The notes under the pieces were generated by a model, which did not search any database, was not told where the DNA came from, and worked only from the letters and a program-made list of their open reading frames with translations. A stretch of DNA of 64,000 bases, from NCBI GenBank assembly GCA_024236015.1, contig JACKLK010000004.1, positions 310,001 through 374,000 of the forward strand, written 5' to 3'. Position 1 is the stretch's first letter; the number at the start of each line of letters is the position of its first letter. The stretch is from Rhodoferax sp. (lineage in GTDB: Bacteria > Pseudomonadota > Gammaproteobacteria > Burkholderiales > Burkholderiaceae_C). The position numbers and the translations under genes were made by a program. Shown piece after piece: positions 34,518 to 43,517 of this stretch.

Positions 34518-35837
34518 ATGGTCGACATCGTCCACGCCGCCGCATCGCGGGCGGCCCCAAGGCATGGCACCGACTTCGAACGCTGGCTGATCGCGCGTTC
34601 GTTTCGCATGGTCGTGCCGCTGTGCCGGCTGGGCTTGCTGGTGGCCATGCTGATGCTGCTGGTGGTCGACCCGCTGCTGTTTGCCAACGGCACCTGGGGC
34701 GACCGGCCGCAACACCGCCAGCTGCCCGTGTGGCATGCCGCGGCGGCGCTGTATTTCGCCGTGTTCCTGCTGTATGCGCCCCGGCTGGCCGGGCACCGGG
34801 CACGCAAGGCCTGCCTGGCCTGGTGCATGGCCCTGGGCGCCGCGCTGTTCACCTGGTTCGGCAGCTTGTCGTGGGTGCTGAGCGGCGACATGTCGACCTA
34901 CGCCATTTTCCTGCTGACCATGGTCTGCGTGTTCAGCTACCCCGGCGCGCTGCGCCGGGCCCTGGGCGTCGCCAGCACCGCCGCGTTGTCGGCGTCGATC
35001 CTGTGGTTCGACGGCGGCAGCGTGTTCTTCACCAGCGGAGCGGCGTTCAACCTGGCCGCACTGACCGTGGTGGCCCTGCTGCTCGATGCCTACCTGATGG
35101 CCATGAACCGCGCACTGTTCGACGAAAAGCGCCTGGTCGAGCACGAACGGGCACGCGCCGACGCGGTGCTGTTCAACGCCTTGCCGATGTCGATCGCCAA
35201 CGAGCTCAAGCGCAACAATGCGGTGGCGACCCGCCGCCACGAGCGCGTCTGCGTGCTGTTCATCGACATCGTCGGCTTCACCCGGTACGCCGCCGAGCAC
35301 CCGCCCGATGCCGTGCTGCAGGTGCTCGACACCGTCTTTTCCGCCTTCGACACCCTGGTGGAGCACCACGGCGTCGAGAAGATCAAGACCATCGGCGATG
35401 CCTACATGGTGATCGGCACGCACGGGGCCGCCCCGCTGGCGCAACTGGCGCTGGACATGCTCGCCGCCGTGGACGCGTACAACCGCCATGCCGGTGGCGC
35501 GCTGCAGGTGCGCGCCGGCATGCACGTCGGCCCCGCCATCACCGGTGTCATCGGCCTGCAGCGCCTGCACTACGACGTCTGGGGCGACGCGGTCAACATC
35601 GCCAGCCGCATGGAATCGACCGGCAGCGCCGGCCGCATCCAGGTCAGCGACGCGGTATGGCAGGAATTGCGGCTGATCTTCCGCTTCCGCTGCAGGGGCA
35701 CGATCGCGGTCAAGGGCAAGGGCCCGATGTGCACGTTCTACCTGCTGGGTCGTCAGGCTGCCGTCGGCGGCGACACGGGACCGGACGCCGACGGGCAGCG
35801 TCGCGCCGCCGACCTGCGGCCGTGGCTGGCCGCCTGA
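34518..35837 (+). CDS. Membrane-bound class III adenylate cyclase
   Basis: A 439-residue protein. Residues ~30-195 form about six membrane helices with no recognised sensor domain. A charged helix (~200-240) of the cyclase-linker type leads into a class III catalytic domain. Metal ligands are Asp250 (LFIDIVGFT) and Asp294 (IGDAYM). The substrate-specifying residues are Lys288 and Asp353 (YDVWGDAVN), the adenylate- rather than guanylate-type combination. Asn360 and Arg364 complete the site. So it should make cAMP. The start follows GGGAGG; it converges with the HNH gene, 6 bp apart. Confidence 0.9.
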   Translation: MVDIVHAAASRAAPRHGTDFERWLIARSFRMVVPLCRLGLLVAMLMLLVVDPLLFANGTWGDRPQHRQLPVWHAAAALYFAVFLLYAPRLAGHRARKACLAWCMALGAALFTWFGSLSWVLSGDMSTYAIFLLTMVCVFSYPGALRRALGVASTAALSASILWFDGGSVFFTSGAAFNLAALTVVALLLDAYLMAMNRALFDEKRLVEHERARADAVLFNALPMSIANELKRNNAVATRRHERVCVLFIDIVGFTRYAAEHPPDAVLQVLDTVFSAFDTLVEHHGVEKIKTIGDAYMVIGTHGAAPLAQLALDMLAAVDAYNRHAGGALQVRAGMHVGPAITGVIGLQRLHYDVWGDAVNIASRMESTGSAGRIQVSDAVWQELRLIFRFRCRGTIAVKGKGPMCTFYLLGRQAAVGGDTGPDADGQRRAADLRPWLAA

Positions 35838-35843
35838 ACCGGG

Positions 35844-36401
35844 TCAGGACATCAACCGCGAGGACTTCGGCAGGTGGGTCATCAGGAATTCCATCTGGTC
35901 GGCCAGGATGCGCCGATTGCGCAAGATGAAATCCTCCCACAGGCTGGGCACGTACGGGGCATACAGCAGCGGCATGTGGGCCTGCTCCGGTGTCCGGCTG
36001 CTCTTGCGGTGGTTGCAGGCGCGGCAGGCCGTCACGACGTTCATCCAGGTGTCGACGCCGTTCTGCGCAAACGGCACGATGTGCTCGCGGGTCAGGCTTT
36101 CCTCGTGGTGCTGCTGGCCGCAGTAGGCGCAGATGTTGCGGTCGCGCGCGAACAGCTTGCTGTTGGTCAGGCTGGGCTTGAGGTGGAACGGATTGATGTT
36201 CGGAACGCCCTTGGTGCCGATGATGCTGTTGACCGCGATGATCGACTGCTCGCCGGTCTGGGCATTGTGCCCGCCGTGGAACACCGCCACTTCGCCACCC
36301 GACTCCCAGCGCACCTCTCCCGCCGCATAGTGGATCACGGCTTGTTCGAGCGAAATCCAGGATTGCGGCAAACCCTGGGCTGACAGCTTCAAGACCTTCA
36401 A
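35844..36401 (-). CDS. HNH endonuclease family protein with TTG start
   Basis: A 185-residue protein with a central HNH module: CAYCGQQH, then LTREHIVPFAQNG (His-based active site), WMNVVTACRACNHRKSSRTPEQA with two zinc-type CxxC pairs. The N-terminal ~75 residues (LSAQGLPQSWISLEQAV) are conserved in stand-alone proteobacterial HNH proteins. No ATG is suitably placed; a TTG at 36401 has a perfect AGGAGG six bases upstream, so I start there. Longer ATG-started readings add residues out of character. No toxin-immunity or phage context. Role unknown. Confidence 0.85.
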   Translation of the reverse strand: MKVLKLSAQGLPQSWISLEQAVIHYAAGEVRWESGGEVAVFHGGHNAQTGEQSIIAVNSIIGTKGVPNINPFHLKPSLTNSKLFARDRNICAYCGQQHHEESLTREHIVPFAQNGVDTWMNVVTACRACNHRKSSRTPEQAHMPLLYAPYVPSLWEDFILRNRRILADQMEFLMTHLPKSSRLMS

Positions 36402-36580
36402 GATACGCCTCCTGAATCTACGCCTTGCAACGTGGGCACCGGTTGACACGGCCCGCCAGGAACATGGCGCATACGGCCGCACAGTGGTGGGACACAATAT
36501 ACATGCTTTCCATGGCATGCCGCCGCCATACCCGCATGTGGCCACATGCCTGTCAACCCCAAAAACAACAGTCCGACACC

Positions 36581-37591
36581 ATGAAAGTCTTTCGCGGCGT
36601 GCAACACGCCCAACTGGCACCCGGCTGTGCGCTGACGATCGGCAATTTCGACGGCGTGCACCGCGGGCATCAGGCCATGCTGGCCCTGCTGCGCGCGGAA
36701 GCGGCCCAACGCGGCATCCACAGCTGCGTATTGACCTTCGAACCGCATCCGCGCGACTATTTCGCGGCCGTGACCGGGCAGCCGGAACGTGCGCCGGCAC
36801 GGATTGCCAGCGTGCGCGACAAGCTGCTCGACCTGGCGCACTGCGGCATCGACCAGGCCGTGGTGATGCCGTTCAACGCGCAGTTCGCGGCGCTGTCGCC
36901 GCAGAGCTTCATCACCTCGGTCCTGCGCGACGGACTGCGCGCACGTTACGTGCTGGTCGGGGACGACTTCCGGTTCGGCGCGCAGCGCGCGGGTGACTAC
37001 GCCATGCTCGACGACGCGGGCCAGGCCTGCGGTTTCGACGTGGCGCGCATGAACAGCTACGAAGTGCACGGCTTGCGGGTGTCGAGCTCGGCCGTGCGCG
37101 AGGCCTTGTCGCAGGGGCGGATGGCCGATGCCGAGCGGCTGCTCGGCCACCCGTACCGCATCTCCGGCCATGTCGTGCACGGCCGCAAGCTCGGCCGGGA
37201 ACTGGGGTTTCCGACGCTGAACCTGCGCTTTGCGCACTGGAAGCCGGCCGCCAGCGGCATCTTCGTGGTGCAGGTGCACGGGCTGGCCGACGCGCCGCTG
37301 GCCGGCGTCGCCAATCTGGGCGTGCGTCCATCCCTCGATCCCACCGACGTCAACGGCGGCCGTGTCCTGCTGGAAACCCATTGCCTGGACTGGCCCGCGG
37401 CCTGGGGGCACGACCATGGCTACGGTAAACTCATCCGGGTGGAACTGCTGCACAAACTGCACGATGAACTCCGGTACGACGGCCTGGAGGCGCTCGAGCG
37501 CGGCATCTCCAGGGACCGCGACGCGGCGCGCGCCTATTTCGCGTCGCTGTACGCCAGGACCCATCGGCAGACCACCCGCGACCGAATTTAG
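36581..37591 (+). CDS. ribF: Bifunctional riboflavin kinase/FAD synthetase
   Basis: A 336-residue RibF that phosphorylates riboflavin to FMN and adenylates it to FAD. N-terminal FAD synthetase domain: TIGNFDGVHRGHQAML (HxGH-type nucleotide site), FEPHPRDYF and the DDFRFGAQRAG segment. C-terminal riboflavin kinase: GRELGFPTLNLRF (PTxN variant), SGIFVVQV and GVANLGVRPSL, then a terminal helix with GISRDRDAARAYF. Start chosen at MKVFRGVQHA. It precedes ileS by 150 bp, as in many proteobacteria. Confidence 0.96.
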   Translation: MKVFRGVQHAQLAPGCALTIGNFDGVHRGHQAMLALLRAEAAQRGIHSCVLTFEPHPRDYFAAVTGQPERAPARIASVRDKLLDLAHCGIDQAVVMPFNAQFAALSPQSFITSVLRDGLRARYVLVGDDFRFGAQRAGDYAMLDDAGQACGFDVARMNSYEVHGLRVSSSAVREALSQGRMADAERLLGHPYRISGHVVHGRKLGRELGFPTLNLRFAHWKPAASGIFVVQVHGLADAPLAGVANLGVRPSLDPTDVNGGRVLLETHCLDWPAAWGHDHGYGKLIRVELLHKLHDELRYDGLEALERGISRDRDAARAYFASLYARTHRQTTRDRI

Positions 37592-37594
37592 CGG

Positions 37595-37741
37595 GCGAAA
37601 GGCCTTGCCCGCACGCCCGACCGGCGCCCGGGTTCCAGGTGTTTCGCCCTAGCGCCACTGCTTTATCGACGCTCAGCCCGCCCGGCGCGAGCGCCTTCAC
37701 CTCCTCAAGGAGGCCCGCCTCCCGAGCGCGGGTCCAGCACC
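37595..37741 (+). promoter_or_regulatory. Structured leader before ileS
   Basis: The 150-bp gap holds several GC-rich hairpins: GGCGC-GA-GCGCC (37684-37695) and CCTCC-TCAA-GGAGG (37700-37713). The second pairs an anti-Shine-Dalgarno sequence with a perfect AGGAGG, which stands about 28 bases before the ileS ATG. It may reduce or redirect ribosome loading. No terminator with a T-tract is seen. Confidence 0.35.
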
Positions 37742-40606
37742 ATGACCGAAAAAGCCGATTACCGCAGTACCCTGAATCTCCCCGAGACACCGTTCCCGAT
37801 GCGGGGCGACCTGCCCAAGCGCGAGCCCGTCTGGGCCAAGGAATGGGACGAACAAGGCATCTACAAGCAACTGCGTGACGCGCGCCGCGATGCCCCCAAG
37901 TTCATCCTGCACGACGGGCCCCCGTACGCCAACGGCCAGATCCACATGGGGCACGCGGTCAACAAGATCCTCAAGGACATGATCGTCAAGGAGCGCCAGC
38001 TCGAGGGTTTCGACGCCCGCTACATCCCGGGCTGGGACTGCCACGGCCTGCCGATCGAGAACGCGATCGAGAAGAAATACGGCCGTAACCTGCCACGCGA
38101 CGAAATGCAGGCCAGGAGCCGCGCCTTCGCCACCGAACAGATCGCGCTGCAGATGGGCGACTTCAAGCGCCTGGGCGTGCTGGGCGAATGGGACCACCCC
38201 TACCGCACCATGGATTTCAAGAACGAGGCCGACGAAATTCGCGCCTTCAAGCGGGTGATCGAGCGCGGCTTCGTCTACCGGGGCCTCAAGCCGGTGTACT
38301 GGTGCTTCGACTGCGGCTCCTCGCTGGCCGAGTTCGAGATCGAATACGCCGACAAGAAGTCCCAGACGCTGGACGTGGGATTCCTGTGCGCCGAGCCGGA
38401 CCGGCTGGCCCGGGCCTTCGGCCTGGACGCCCTGGCCAAGCCGGCATTTGCCGTGATCTGGACCACCACCGCCTGGACCATCCCGGCCAACCAGGCGCTC
38501 AACCTCAATCCGGAGCTGGAATACGCGCTGGTCGACACCGAGCGGGGCCTGCTGCTGCTGGCCGCCAGCCTGGTCGAGTCCTGCCTGGAACGTTACCAGC
38601 TGACCGGCTCCGTCGTCGCCACGGCCCAGGGCAAGGCACTGGCCGGCATCGAATTCCACCATCCGCTGGCCCATGTCGATGCGGGCTACGACCGGCGCGC
38701 GCCGATCTACCTGGCCGACTACGCCACCGCCGACGACGGTACCGGCCTGGTGCATTCCTCGCCCGCCTATGGCGTGGAAGACTTCAACAGCTGCGTCTCG
38801 CACGGCATGGCGCTGGACGCCATCCTCAACCCGGTCCAGGGCAACGGCCAGTATGCTGACGAGCTGCCGCTGTTCGGCGGCATGAACATCTGGAAGGCGT
38901 GTGCGCGCATCATCGAGGTGCTGCAGCAGTCCGACCGCCTGTTCGCCACCACCCACATCAGCCACAGCTACCCGCATTGCTGGCGCCACAAGACGCCGGT
39001 GATCTACCGCGCCGCGGCGCAATGGTTCATCCGCATGGACGAAGGCGTGGGCGTGTTCACCAAGGACAAGGCGCCCAAGACACTGCGCCAGCTGGCGCTG
39101 GACGCGATCGAACAGACCGCCTTCTACCCGGAGAACGGCCGCACCCGATTGCGCGACATGATCGCCGGCCGCCCCGACTGGTGCATCAGCCGCCAGCGCA
39201 GCTGGGGCGTGCCGCTGCCGTTCTTCATCCACCGTGACAGCGGCGAGCTGCATCCCCGCACGATGGAGATCCTCGACCAGGCGGCCGACATGATCGAGCA
39301 CGGCGGCATCGAGGCCTGGAGCAAGGCCAGCGCCGAGTCCATCATCGGCGAGGAAGACGCACGCCTGTATGCCAAGAGCAACGACATCCTGGAGGTCTGG
39401 TTCGACTCCGGCACCACCCACACCACGGTGCTCAAGGGCTCGCATGCCGGCAACGGCCACGCCAGCGGGCCCGAGGCCGACCTGTACCTCGAGGGCCACG
39501 ACCAGCATCGCGGCTGGTTCCACTCCTCCTTGCTGACCGCCTGCGCGATGTACGACCGCGCGCCCTACCGCGGCCTGCTCACGCACGGCTTCACCGTCGA
39601 CAGCCAGGGCCGCAAGATGAGCAAGAGCCTGGGCAACGGCGTCGACCCGCAGCAGACCTCGAAGAAGCTCGGCGCCGAGATCATCCGCCTGTGGGTGGCC
39701 GCCAGCGACTATTCCGGCGACATCGCCGGCGACGACAAGATCCTGGCGCGGGTCGTCGACACCTACCGCCGCATCCGCAACACCCTGAAGTTCCTGCTGG
39801 CCAACACCAGCGACTTCGACCCGGCCCTGCATGCGGTCGAGCCGCGCGACATGCTGGAGATCGACCGCTATGCGCTGGCCCGGGCCGCGCAACTGCAGGC
39901 CGACATCCTGGCCCACTACAAGGTCTACGAATTCCACCCGGTGGTGGCCAAGCTGCAGATCTACTGCAGCGAGGACCTCGGTGCGTTCTATCTCGACATC
40001 CTGAAGGACCGGCTGTACACGACCGGCGCGGACTCGCATGCCCGCCGTTCGGCCCAGACCGCGTTGTGGCAGATCACCCAGGCCATGCTGCGCTGGATGG
40101 CGCCGTTCCTGAGCTTCACGGCCGAGGAGGCCTGGAGCGTGTTGTCGGCCGCCGGCAAGATCCCCGAGGCCAACCGCGCGTCGATCTTCACCGGCGTGTT
40201 CGCCGACATGGCCTCGCCCGACACCGCCCTGCTCGACAAGTGGAACCTGATCCGCTCGGTGCGCGAGATGGCCAACAAGGAGATCGAGGCGCTGCGCGCA
40301 TCCGGCCAGGTCGGCTCGTCGCTGCAGGCGCGACTCGACATCGAGGTGCCGCAGGACAGCCACGGCGAGTTGCTGGCGGCGTTGCAGAGCCTGGGTGACG
40401 ACCTGCGCTTCGTGTTCATCACGTCCGGGGCCAGCGTGGCGCCCGGCAGTGTGCTCAAGACCACCCCCGCGCCGGTGACGGACGCCAAGTGCGAGCGCTG
40501 CTGGCACTACCGGGCCGACGTCGGCCACGATGCCGCGCACCCGGGACTGTGCGCACGCTGCACCAGCAACCTGTTCGGCGCCGGCGAGTCGCGCACGGTC
40601 GCATGA
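37742..40606 (+). CDS. ileS: Isoleucine-tRNA ligase
   Basis: A 954-residue class I synthetase of the bacterial IleS1 type. HIGH motif is PPYANGQIHMGH (~60-71), the editing CP1 domain contains WTTTAWTIPANQAL, and KMSKS is GRKMSKSLGNG (~623-628). The C-terminal zinc site has CERCWHYR and CARCTSNL. Its last four bases overlap the lspA start (ATGA), an arrangement seen in many proteobacteria. Confidence 0.98.
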   Translation: MTEKADYRSTLNLPETPFPMRGDLPKREPVWAKEWDEQGIYKQLRDARRDAPKFILHDGPPYANGQIHMGHAVNKILKDMIVKERQLEGFDARYIPGWDCHGLPIENAIEKKYGRNLPRDEMQARSRAFATEQIALQMGDFKRLGVLGEWDHPYRTMDFKNEADEIRAFKRVIERGFVYRGLKPVYWCFDCGSSLAEFEIEYADKKSQTLDVGFLCAEPDRLARAFGLDALAKPAFAVIWTTTAWTIPANQALNLNPELEYALVDTERGLLLLAASLVESCLERYQLTGSVVATAQGKALAGIEFHHPLAHVDAGYDRRAPIYLADYATADDGTGLVHSSPAYGVEDFNSCVSHGMALDAILNPVQGNGQYADELPLFGGMNIWKACARIIEVLQQSDRLFATTHISHSYPHCWRHKTPVIYRAAAQWFIRMDEGVGVFTKDKAPKTLRQLALDAIEQTAFYPENGRTRLRDMIAGRPDWCISRQRSWGVPLPFFIHRDSGELHPRTMEILDQAADMIEHGGIEAWSKASAESIIGEEDARLYAKSNDILEVWFDSGTTHTTVLKGSHAGNGHASGPEADLYLEGHDQHRGWFHSSLLTACAMYDRAPYRGLLTHGFTVDSQGRKMSKSLGNGVDPQQTSKKLGAEIIRLWVAASDYSGDIAGDDKILARVVDTYRRIRNTLKFLLANTSDFDPALHAVEPRDMLEIDRYALARAAQLQADILAHYKVYEFHPVVAKLQIYCSEDLGAFYLDILKDRLYTTGADSHARRSAQTALWQITQAMLRWMAPFLSFTAEEAWSVLSAAGKIPEANRASIFTGVFADMASPDTALLDKWNLIRSVREMANKEIEALRASGQVGSSLQARLDIEVPQDSHGELLAALQSLGDDLRFVFITSGASVAPGSVLKTTPAPVTDAKCERCWHYRADVGHDAAHPGLCARCTSNLFGAGESRTVA

Positions 40607-41112
40607 CGATGCTCAGCCTGCGCAACTCCGAACGCGGGCCCCGGGCCATGCTGCCCTGGCTGGGCCTGTCGTTGTTGCTGCTGATCGCCGACCAGTTCAC
40701 CAAGGTCATGGTGCTGGGCTACTTCCGGCTGGGCGACAGCCTGCGCGTCACCGGTTTCTTCAACCTGGTGCGGGTCCACAACGAAGGTGCCGCGTTCTCG
40801 TTCCTGGCCGATGCCTCGGGCTGGCAGCGCTGGTTCTTCACCGCCATCGGCGTGGGCGCCGCCGTCTTCATCCTGTGGATGCTCAGGTCGCACCCGGGGC
40901 AGCGCCTGTTCGCCTTCGCAATGGCCTGCATCCTGGCCGGTGCGATCGGCAACGTGATCGACCGGCTGGTGCACGGATATGTCGTGGATTTTCTACAGTT
41001 CCACTATGCCGGCTGGTATTTCCCCTCTTTCAACATTGCCGACAGCGCGATTACCATTGGGGCGGCCGCGATGATCCTCGATGAACTCTTGCGGGTTCGA
41101 CGCTCCCGCTGA
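40603..41112 (+). CDS. lspA: Lipoprotein signal peptidase (signal peptidase II)
   Basis: A 169-residue inner-membrane aspartic protease that cleaves prolipoproteins after lipid modification. Four helices; conserved NEGAAFSFLA, GNVIDRLVHGYVVDFLQF (first catalytic Asp) and FNIADSAITIG (second catalytic Asp). The start overlaps ileS by four bases. The end may overlap the next gene by 32 bases, depending on the start of that gene. Confidence 0.97.
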   Translation: MTMLSLRNSERGPRAMLPWLGLSLLLLIADQFTKVMVLGYFRLGDSLRVTGFFNLVRVHNEGAAFSFLADASGWQRWFFTAIGVGAAVFILWMLRSHPGQRLFAFAMACILAGAIGNVIDRLVHGYVVDFLQFHYAGWYFPSFNIADSAITIGAAAMILDELLRVRRSR

Positions 41113-42781
41113 AACTGACAACTTGACCCACCTGCTCAACCTCCTCGCCGCAATTGCCCTGCTGGTGTGGGGAACACAACTGGTACGTACCGGCATCCTG
41201 CGGGTCTTCGGCGGCAACCTGCGCAACGTGCTGGCCAAGAGCGTCAGCAACCGGGTCAATGCGCTGGTGTCCGGCCTGGGCGTCACCGCGCTGGTGCAGT
41301 CGAGTACCGCCACCGCCCTCATCGTGGCCTCCTTCGTCGGCCAGGGCCTGATGAGCCTGCCCTCGGCGCTGACCGTCATGCTCGGGGCCGACATCGGCAC
41401 CAGCCTGATGGCCGTCGTTTTCTCGCGGGACCTGTCCTGGTTGTCGCCGCTGTTCATCTTCGTCGGCGTCGTGCTGTTCATCGCGCGCCAATCCACCACC
41501 GTGGGCCGGATCGGCCGCATCCTGATCGGCCTGGGCCTGATGCTGCTGGCGCTGAGCCTGGTGTCGCAGTCGGCCACGGTGCTCACGCAGGCGCCGGCCG
41601 TCAAGGCCTTGCTGGCCTCGCTCACCAGCGACCTGTTGCTGGAGATCTTCACCGGCGCGGTGCTGACGGTGCTGTGTTATTCGAGCCTGGCGATGGTGCT
41701 GCTGACCGCCACGCTGGCCACGACCAACGTGATCCCGCTCGACGTGGCCCTGGGCCTGGTGCTCGGCGCCAACCTGGGTAGCGGGCTGCTGGGCGTGCTG
41801 ACCACCATGGGCACCAGCATCGAAACACGCCAGGTGCCGCTGGGCAACCTGATCTTCAAGATCATCGGCATCGCGATTGCCGCGCCCTTCGTCGGTTTCT
41901 GGATCGAGTTCCTGGGCGAATGGCTGGCGCATTCGGCGACCGTGGTGGTGCTGTACCACCTGTGCTTCAACCTGGCGGTGGGGGCCGTCTTCATCGGCGT
42001 CACACCGCTGGTGGCGCGCTGGAGCCAGATGCTGCTGCCCAAGCCCGCGGTCTCCACCGTGGCCGGCCGCCAGCGTCACCTGGACGCGACCGCGCTGGCC
42101 ACGCCGTCGCTGGCCATCTCCTGCGCGGTGCGCGAGGCCATGCACCAGGCCGACGTCGTCGAGACCATGCTCACCGGCATGTTGCGGGTCATCAAGAACA
42201 ACGACAGCCACCTGGCGCTGGAACTGCGCAAGATGGACGACACGGTCGACGAGTTGTACTCCGACATCAAGTATTACCTGACCAAGATCTCCCGCGAAGC
42301 GCTCAGCGACAGCGAAGGCCAGCGCTGGACCGACATCATCAGCTTCACGATCAACATGGAGCAGATCGGCGACATCGTCGAACGCGTGCTCATCGACATC
42401 GAGGACAAGAAGATCCGCACCGGCCGCAACTTCTCGGACGCCGGCATGCAGGAGATCAGCGACATGCACGGCCACCTGGTGGACAACCTGCGCCTGGGCA
42501 TGAGCGTGTTCCTGCACGGCAACGTACGCGACGCCCAGCGCCTGCTCGAGGAAAAGACCCGTTTCCGCAACCTGGAGCGCCGATACGCGTCGACCCATCT
42601 CGACCGCCTGGCCGACAAGACCGTGCAGAGCATCGAGACCAGTTCCCTGCACCTGGACCTGATCAGCGACCTCAAGCGCATCAACTCCCACATCTGCTCG
42701 ATCGCCTATCCGATCCTGGACTCGGCCGGCGCGCTGGCGCCGAACCGGCTCAAGAAGTCGGTGCTCGACGTACAGGACTGA
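41081..42781 (+). CDS. Na+/phosphate cotransporter family protein with PhoU-like tail
   Basis: A protein of up to 566 residues of the NptA/YjbB type. The N-terminal half has two inverted repeats of the Na/Pi cotransporter fold, with GLGVTALVQSSTATALIVASF in the first and LCYSSLAMVLLTATLA in the second (QSS reduced to YSS). The C-terminal ~220 residues are soluble helices of PhoU type (REAMHQADVVETML, FTINMEQIGDIVERVL). A TTG at 41123, giving MTHLLNLLAAIALLVWGT, is a strong alternative start and would remove the 32-base overlap with lspA. Likely exports or imports phosphate. Confidence 0.9.
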   Translation: MNSCGFDAPAETDNLTHLLNLLAAIALLVWGTQLVRTGILRVFGGNLRNVLAKSVSNRVNALVSGLGVTALVQSSTATALIVASFVGQGLMSLPSALTVMLGADIGTSLMAVVFSRDLSWLSPLFIFVGVVLFIARQSTTVGRIGRILIGLGLMLLALSLVSQSATVLTQAPAVKALLASLTSDLLLEIFTGAVLTVLCYSSLAMVLLTATLATTNVIPLDVALGLVLGANLGSGLLGVLTTMGTSIETRQVPLGNLIFKIIGIAIAAPFVGFWIEFLGEWLAHSATVVVLYHLCFNLAVGAVFIGVTPLVARWSQMLLPKPAVSTVAGRQRHLDATALATPSLAISCAVREAMHQADVVETMLTGMLRVIKNNDSHLALELRKMDDTVDELYSDIKYYLTKISREALSDSEGQRWTDIISFTINMEQIGDIVERVLIDIEDKKIRTGRNFSDAGMQEISDMHGHLVDNLRLGMSVFLHGNVRDAQRLLEEKTRFRNLERRYASTHLDRLADKTVQSIETSSLHLDLISDLKRINSHICSIAYPILDSAGALAPNRLKKSVLDVQD

Positions 42782-42923
42782 GCCGTCCCGCGCGACGTGC
42801 GCGGCCGCGTCCGGCAGCCGCGCGGGCCGGCGCCCGGGCAGGCGTCGATGCCGTCGATCGCGCGCCTGCGGTACCCCATCGTCGCGAATCCGATAATAAT
42901 GCGACGAAAACGGGAGTGAGGAC

Positions 42924-43517
42924 ATGGGCACACCAACGAGCCATTACGCACGGGGCATCGCGTCGTGCCTGCTGATCAGCCAGGCCGTACTGGCGCACGC
43001 CGACACGGTCACGGTCAAGCGCGACACGCAGTTGCGCGAATCCCCGAGCGCGGCCGCGGCCGAACTGGCCGCGCTGCCGGCGCAGACACCACTGACACGA
43101 CTCGAAACCCGTCGCGGTCCCTGGATCGAGGTGCGCACGACCACCGGCCAGACCGGCTGGGTGCATCTGTTCGACGTCGGCACCACACCCGCGGCATCCG
43201 GCGGCAATTTCGCCACCGGCGCATTGCGCGGCCTGACCAGCCTGTTCGGAGGCGGCAACAGCCTGGCGCCCACGAAGCCGATGCAGACCGCCACCATCGG
43301 CATCCGGGGCCTGGGGGCCGAGGAAATCGCCAACGCCCAGCCCAACCTGACCGCCGTCACGCTGATGGAGACGCTGCACATGAGTGCGGCCCAGGCCCAG
43401 CAATTCGGCGCCGTCGCCGGGCTGGCCCCGATGGCCATCGAACCGCTGCCGGTGCCGCCGATGCCCGCACAACCGGCCACGCCGGGCAGCACCGGCACGG
43501 GAGGAGGCAACCGATGA
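42924..43517 (+). CDS. Periplasmic SH3-domain protein
   Basis: A 197-residue protein. Residues 1-26 are a signal peptide ending AHA. Residues ~28-80 form a bacterial SH3 fold (TQLRESPSAAAAELAALP, WIEVRTTTGQTGWVHLFDV). A Gly/Ala-rich central part contains a GIRGLGAEEIANAQPN segment, then a low-complexity Pro/Gly tail. The last four bases overlap the M48 protease start, so the two are produced together; a role in cell-wall or substrate recognition for the protease is inference. GATAAT about 25 bases upstream is a possible -10. Confidence 0.83.
   Translation: MGTPTSHYARGIASCLLISQAVLAHADTVTVKRDTQLRESPSAAAAELAALPAQTPLTRLETRRGPWIEVRTTTGQTGWVHLFDVGTTPAASGGNFATGALRGLTSLFGGGNSLAPTKPMQTATIGIRGLGAEEIANAQPNLTAVTLMETLHMSAAQAQQFGAVAGLAPMAIEPLPVPPMPAQPATPGSTGTGGGNR

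Noticed and set aside
37697..40540. A 947-codon antisense frame opposite ileS
   Set aside because: It mirrors ileS codon structure and has low-complexity Val/Asp/His/Gly composition. No domain is seen.
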